Below are positions 6,811-8,966 of a stretch of 8,966 bases of DNA, piece after piece (the first letter of the stretch is position 1; each line of letters begins with the position of its first letter). Made by a program: the position numbers and the translations under genes. The notes beneath the pieces were generated by a model, which saw nothing but the letters and a program-made list of their open reading frames with translations, did no database searches and had not been told where the DNA came from. The stretch comes from Clostridiaceae bacterium (GTDB taxonomy: Bacteria > Bacillota_A > Clostridia > Clostridiales > Clostridiaceae), in contig JAQSXU010000130.1 of NCBI GenBank assembly GCA_029256485.1, positions 1 through 8,966 of the forward strand, in the 5' to 3' direction.

Positions 6811-6818
6811 TTCACCTT
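6811..6818 (-). promoter_or_regulatory. Ribosome-binding site that decides the protease start
   Basis: The minus-strand GAAGGTGA is spaced 7 nt from the ATG at 6803. The in-frame GTG at 6815 lies inside this site and would leave it without a properly spaced Shine-Dalgarno sequence, so the downstream ATG is favoured. Confidence 0.7.
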
Positions 6819-6830
6819 CTTCTTTTGTAT

Positions 6831-7910
6831 TTATATTTGCCACTGTAGAGAACCGTCAAAAATGGATTTTAGGAGATTATCTGTATATTGGTCACCAATA
6901 TTGAACTGCTTATAAATTTTATAATATTTGTCTCTTTCATCTGTTAAATTATTATAATGATAGGCTAATGCCAGATTTGCTATAACATAGGGATCACTGC
7001 TGTCCAGGTTATATGCATTTTTAGCATACTGAAGCCCTTTAGCATTGTTCTTCCTTTTCAGTTCAATTTTTGATAAGGTTACATAGGCACTAATACTTTC
7101 CACATTATCCTTAAGGACTTTATCAGCACACTGAATTGCCTGTTCCCAATTTCCTGTTTCCCTGTATGCAGCTGCCTGAAGTAAATATGCAGCATAAAAA
7201 TCCTGATTTTCAGAAATAACCTTTGACAATATATTATTTGCTTCATTATAGTTCTTTTTATCAAAATATAAATCTGCCAGATAATATTGGGTGTAGGCAT
7301 TCACATTGGTTCCATTATCCACAAATGGCTTCAAAATCTTTAATATATCATCCGGTTTTGCATTTTCCATACCATATAGCTGAGATGACAGCTCCCTGCT
7401 TATACTACAATAGTTATCAAGCTTTCTAGTTATTCCATTAGCCTCATTTGCTAATTTTTCATCTACCTTTCTATCATGGTTATCTGGATCTGTCAGCTTT
7501 GCCAGCACCTTTCTGGCTTCAGGTATATTTTCATTTCTGAAATATGCTGAATACAGCCTTACTAATATCTTATCAGCCTGTGGATATGCTTTATCTGCAT
7601 TTTCGTAATGATGAATTGCAGTAATGAACTTTAATTCCTTTTCCGCCTGTAATCCCTTCTGAAATTCAACTCCTGCATAAATTGTACTTGGAAATTTTGA
7701 AAGTGAAACAATTATAATTAAAAAAATAAGTGCTAAAGCTAATTTAATTTTCATTGGGAAGGGTCTCTTAGATAGCTTGTCCCTGCATTCCCTGCATAAT
7801 GTCAGGCTGTAGCCTTCTTCAATCTCCAGGCTGCCGCAATTCTTGCATGACGGTACCTGGTCTGGTTCAGTATAATGTTCTTCATGCTGATTATTAATTT
7901 CCTCGCTCAT
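6831..7910 (-). CDS. Zinc-ribbon, single-pass membrane TPR-repeat protein
   Basis: This 359-residue protein has three parts. An N-terminal zinc ribbon uses C22-x2-C25 and C39-x2-C42. One transmembrane segment lies at about 54-70, preceded by basic residues. A long helical domain follows with tetratricopeptide repeats, clearest at about 205-234 (YYLADLYFDKKNYNEANNIL), 239-268, 273-302 and 307-335. A further TPR-like helical pair sits near 93-140. Basic residues before the membrane segment suggest the ribbon is cytoplasmic and the TPR domain outside, but topology is inferred. TPRs usually bind proteins, so this may be a scaffold or receptor. The start has GAGGGGG about 11 nt upstream. It is the first gene of the operon, with 27 nt to the preferred protease start. 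I do not know a characterised homolog with this exact arrangement. Confidence 0.87.
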   Translation of the reverse strand: MSEEINNQHEEHYTEPDQVPSCKNCGSLEIEEGYSLTLCRECRDKLSKRPFPMKIKLALALIFLIIIVSLSKFPSTIYAGVEFQKGLQAEKELKFITAIHHYENADKAYPQADKILVRLYSAYFRNENIPEARKVLAKLTDPDNHDRKVDEKLANEANGITRKLDNYCSISRELSSQLYGMENAKPDDILKILKPFVDNGTNVNAYTQYYLADLYFDKKNYNEANNILSKVISENQDFYAAYLLQAAAYRETGNWEQAIQCADKVLKDNVESISAYVTLSKIELKRKNNAKGLQYAKNAYNLDSSDPYVIANLALAYHYNNLTDERDKYYKIYKQFNIGDQYTDNLLKSIFDGSLQWQI

Positions 7911-7970
7911 TTCTTAAATATCCCCCTCATTTGTAAAATTAAATCTGTCAATATGCAATATAAGGTAAAT

Positions 7971-7991
7971 ATTATATAAATATTGTAATAT
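7971..7991 (-). promoter_or_regulatory. Possible SigA promoter of the TPR-protease-propeller operon
   Basis: The minus-strand TATAAT (7976-7971) is a perfect -10, and the sequence upstream contains TTGTTA at a spacing of 15 nt (extending slightly beyond the given range to 7997). The short spacing and AT-rich background lower confidence. The leader would be about 54 nt. Confidence 0.4.
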
Positions 7992-8056
7992 TAACAAAAT
8001 ATACAAAATATTTTATACCTTATTTAACAATTTGTACATATATTTTTAATAAAAAA

Positions 8057-8085
8057 TTGAAATAATTTAAAATAAATATTAAAAT
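8057..8085 (+). promoter_or_regulatory. SigA promoter for the YtaF/MntP-like gene
   Basis: TTGAAA (8057-8062) and TAAAAT (8080-8085) are separated by exactly 17 nt, with five of six matches in each hexamer. The predicted start near 8092 would give a leader of about 64 nt. The background is very AT-rich, so a chance match is possible. Confidence 0.45.
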
Positions 8086-8155
8086 AATAATTACTATTCA
8101 CCAAATAGCTTTACCATCATATACTGATATGTAACTAATTAAAGGGAGCTCATAT

Positions 8156-8773
8156 ATGATGGCACTTTTTTTATCCGCATTAATATTCAGCTTAGCCTCT
8201 AACCTAGACAATGCAGTTGTAGGTACTGCCTATGGAATAAGGAAAATAAAAATAGGATTAACTGCAAATGTAATAATAGCAATTGTTACATCCCTTGGTA
8301 CATTTATATCCATGCATATTGGACTATATATATCAAGATTTCTATCCAAATCCGCAGCCAATCATTTAGGAGCTGCAGTTATTATTATGCTTGGTATATA
8401 TTTTTTAACCCAGAGCATTATAAAACTTTTTAATAATACTAAATCAAGAGAACTGGCATTAAAAGATATTGATGAAATGATTAAATTTGCAGGAGAATCA
8501 GATTTAGACAGTTCTGGTGACATAGGCATAAATGAAGCCTTCTTTGTGGCATTAGCATTGACCTTGAACAACCTGGGCACAGGAGTAGTTGCCAGCATAA
8601 CAGGGGTTAATATTGATTTTACGGTGATATTCACCTTTATAATAAGCATATTTACAATTAAATTTGGTGAGGCTGTTGGAAATCATATATTGGGAAAATT
8701 CCTTGGCAAATATGCACCCTTATTTTCAGGATTACTGCTAATAATGCTGGGAATCATTGAATTTATTAATTAG
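8156..8773 (+). CDS. ytaF: YtaF/MntP-family membrane protein (putative manganese efflux / sporulation membrane protein)
   Basis: This 205-residue membrane protein has about six hydrophobic segments in two related halves. The first half has LASNLDNAVVGTAYGIRK (13-30) and ends LGAAVIIMLGIYFL (71-84). The second has ALALTLNNLGTGVVASITG (132-150) and ends FSGLLLIMLGIIEF (190-203). This internal duplication and the acidic/Asn motifs in the first helix of each half are typical of the MntP family. The SNLDN...GTAYGIRKIKI segment points to the YtaF branch found in spore formers. A charged loop (about 96-121) joins the halves. In the second half the usual Asp position reads Asn (N138/N139). AAAGGGAG (8141-8148) lies 7 nt before the ATG at 8156; a second ATG at 8159 is possible. 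Manganese export is known for MntP, but for YtaF the role is unproven. The gene name is by resemblance. Confidence 0.82.
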   Translation: MMALFLSALIFSLASNLDNAVVGTAYGIRKIKIGLTANVIIAIVTSLGTFISMHIGLYISRFLSKSAANHLGAAVIIMLGIYFLTQSIIKLFNNTKSRELALKDIDEMIKFAGESDLDSSGDIGINEAFFVALALTLNNLGTGVVASITGVNIDFTVIFTFIISIFTIKFGEAVGNHILGKFLGKYAPLFSGLLLIMLGIIEFIN

Positions 8774-8828
8774 TTATGCCTCCATTATTGGAAAAGCTGC
8801 TGCAGAGTATGATAAAAGGAGCAAATCA

Positions 8829-8966
8829 GTGAAATATAATAACATTAAAATAAAAAAATATCATAGAGGGATTATTAAAGGCACCGGATTTAAACGCATA
8901 TGTAGAATATAATCATAAGAAAGGTGAAGGAACAACTTATATTCTGGATGAAATTAATATTTCAGT
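8829..8966 (+). pseudogene. Start of an unidentified gene, frameshifted at an A7 run and cut by the window edge
   Basis: A GTG at 8829 follows a strong Shine-Dalgarno AAAGGAG (8815-8821) with 7-nt spacing, 55 bp after the YtaF-like stop. The frame as written stops at 8910-8912 after 27 codons. A second frame, open from 8854 to the window end, reads sensibly (KAPDLNAYVEYNHKKGEG, then TTYILDEINIS) but has no ATG, GTG or TTG. Removing one A from the seven-A run at 8852-8858 joins the two into a continuous protein beginning MKYNNIKIKNIIEGLLKAPD. It is therefore either a disrupted gene, a sequencing error, or a gene with slippage. I do not recognise the family from this fragment. No terminator separates it from the upstream gene, so co-transcription is possible. 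Confidence 0.45.

Larger units (their letters stand above)
7911..8155. other. AT-rich divergent intergenic region
   Basis: This 245-bp gap between the TPR-protease-propeller operon and the YtaF-like gene is extremely AT-rich. It holds promoter candidates for both directions and an 8-bp inverted repeat, ATAAGGTA (7960-7967) and TACCTTAT (8016-8023). I see no convincing open frame, RNA gene or riboswitch in it. Confidence 0.7.

Noticed and set aside
8362..8649. Minus-strand 95-codon open frame inside the YtaF-like gene
   Set aside because: It is antisense to a membrane protein with clear family motifs and has no ribosome-binding site.
8788..8832. Short TTG-started open frame of 14 codons whose TGA overlaps the GTG at 8829
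   Set aside because: It is too short and lacks a ribosome-binding site; the overlap looks coincidental, though a leader peptide cannot be excluded.

Overview
The window is AT-rich DNA that looks like a mesophilic Clostridium or close relative (Firmicutes). The signs are strong A/G-rich Shine-Dalgarno sites (AGGGGG, GGAGGTGA), Ile/Lys/Asn-rich proteins, secreted proteins with choline-binding-type cell-wall repeats, a YtaF/MntP-type membrane protein and a DUF5050-like propeller. I see no rRNA, tRNA, CRISPR array, insertion sequence or phage gene. Most genes lie on the minus strand.

Layout. Positions 1-111 hold the 3' end of an unidentified plus-strand gene, closed by a strong bidirectional hairpin. 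Positions 200-2565 hold two tandem minus-strand paralogs. Each has a signal peptide, a run of about 20-residue cell-wall-binding repeats and internalin-like 22-residue leucine-rich repeats (LRRs). They differ in length by almost exactly five LRR units (10 versus 5) and share an identical 22-nt leader before the start codon. A SigD/FliA-like promoter candidate lies upstream of the first. Positions 2738-4578 hold a two-gene minus-strand unit: a calcineurin-like metallophosphoesterase followed by an AEC-family (auxin efflux carrier) permease, with a clear promoter and terminator. Divergent from it, 4700-4906 encodes a 68-residue Ser/Thr/Asn-rich protein of unknown function.

Positions 4947-7910 hold a compact minus-strand operon of three envelope-associated proteins. 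The order is a zinc-ribbon/transmembrane/TPR protein, a small HExxH intramembrane-type metalloprotease, and a membrane-anchored fibronectin-III plus seven-repeat propeller protein. Their co-transcription suggests a membrane sensing or processing module, but no substrate or regulator can be read from the sequence. The 245-bp AT-rich gap at 7911-8155 carries divergent promoters and a spaced inverted repeat.

Divergent from that operon, 8156-8773 encodes a YtaF/MntP-family membrane protein. The last roughly 140 bases start another plus-strand gene with a good ribosome-binding site. It is out of frame after a run of seven A's and continues past the window edge. The best candidates for follow-up are the TPR/protease/propeller operon, the LRR paralog pair and the A7 frameshift.
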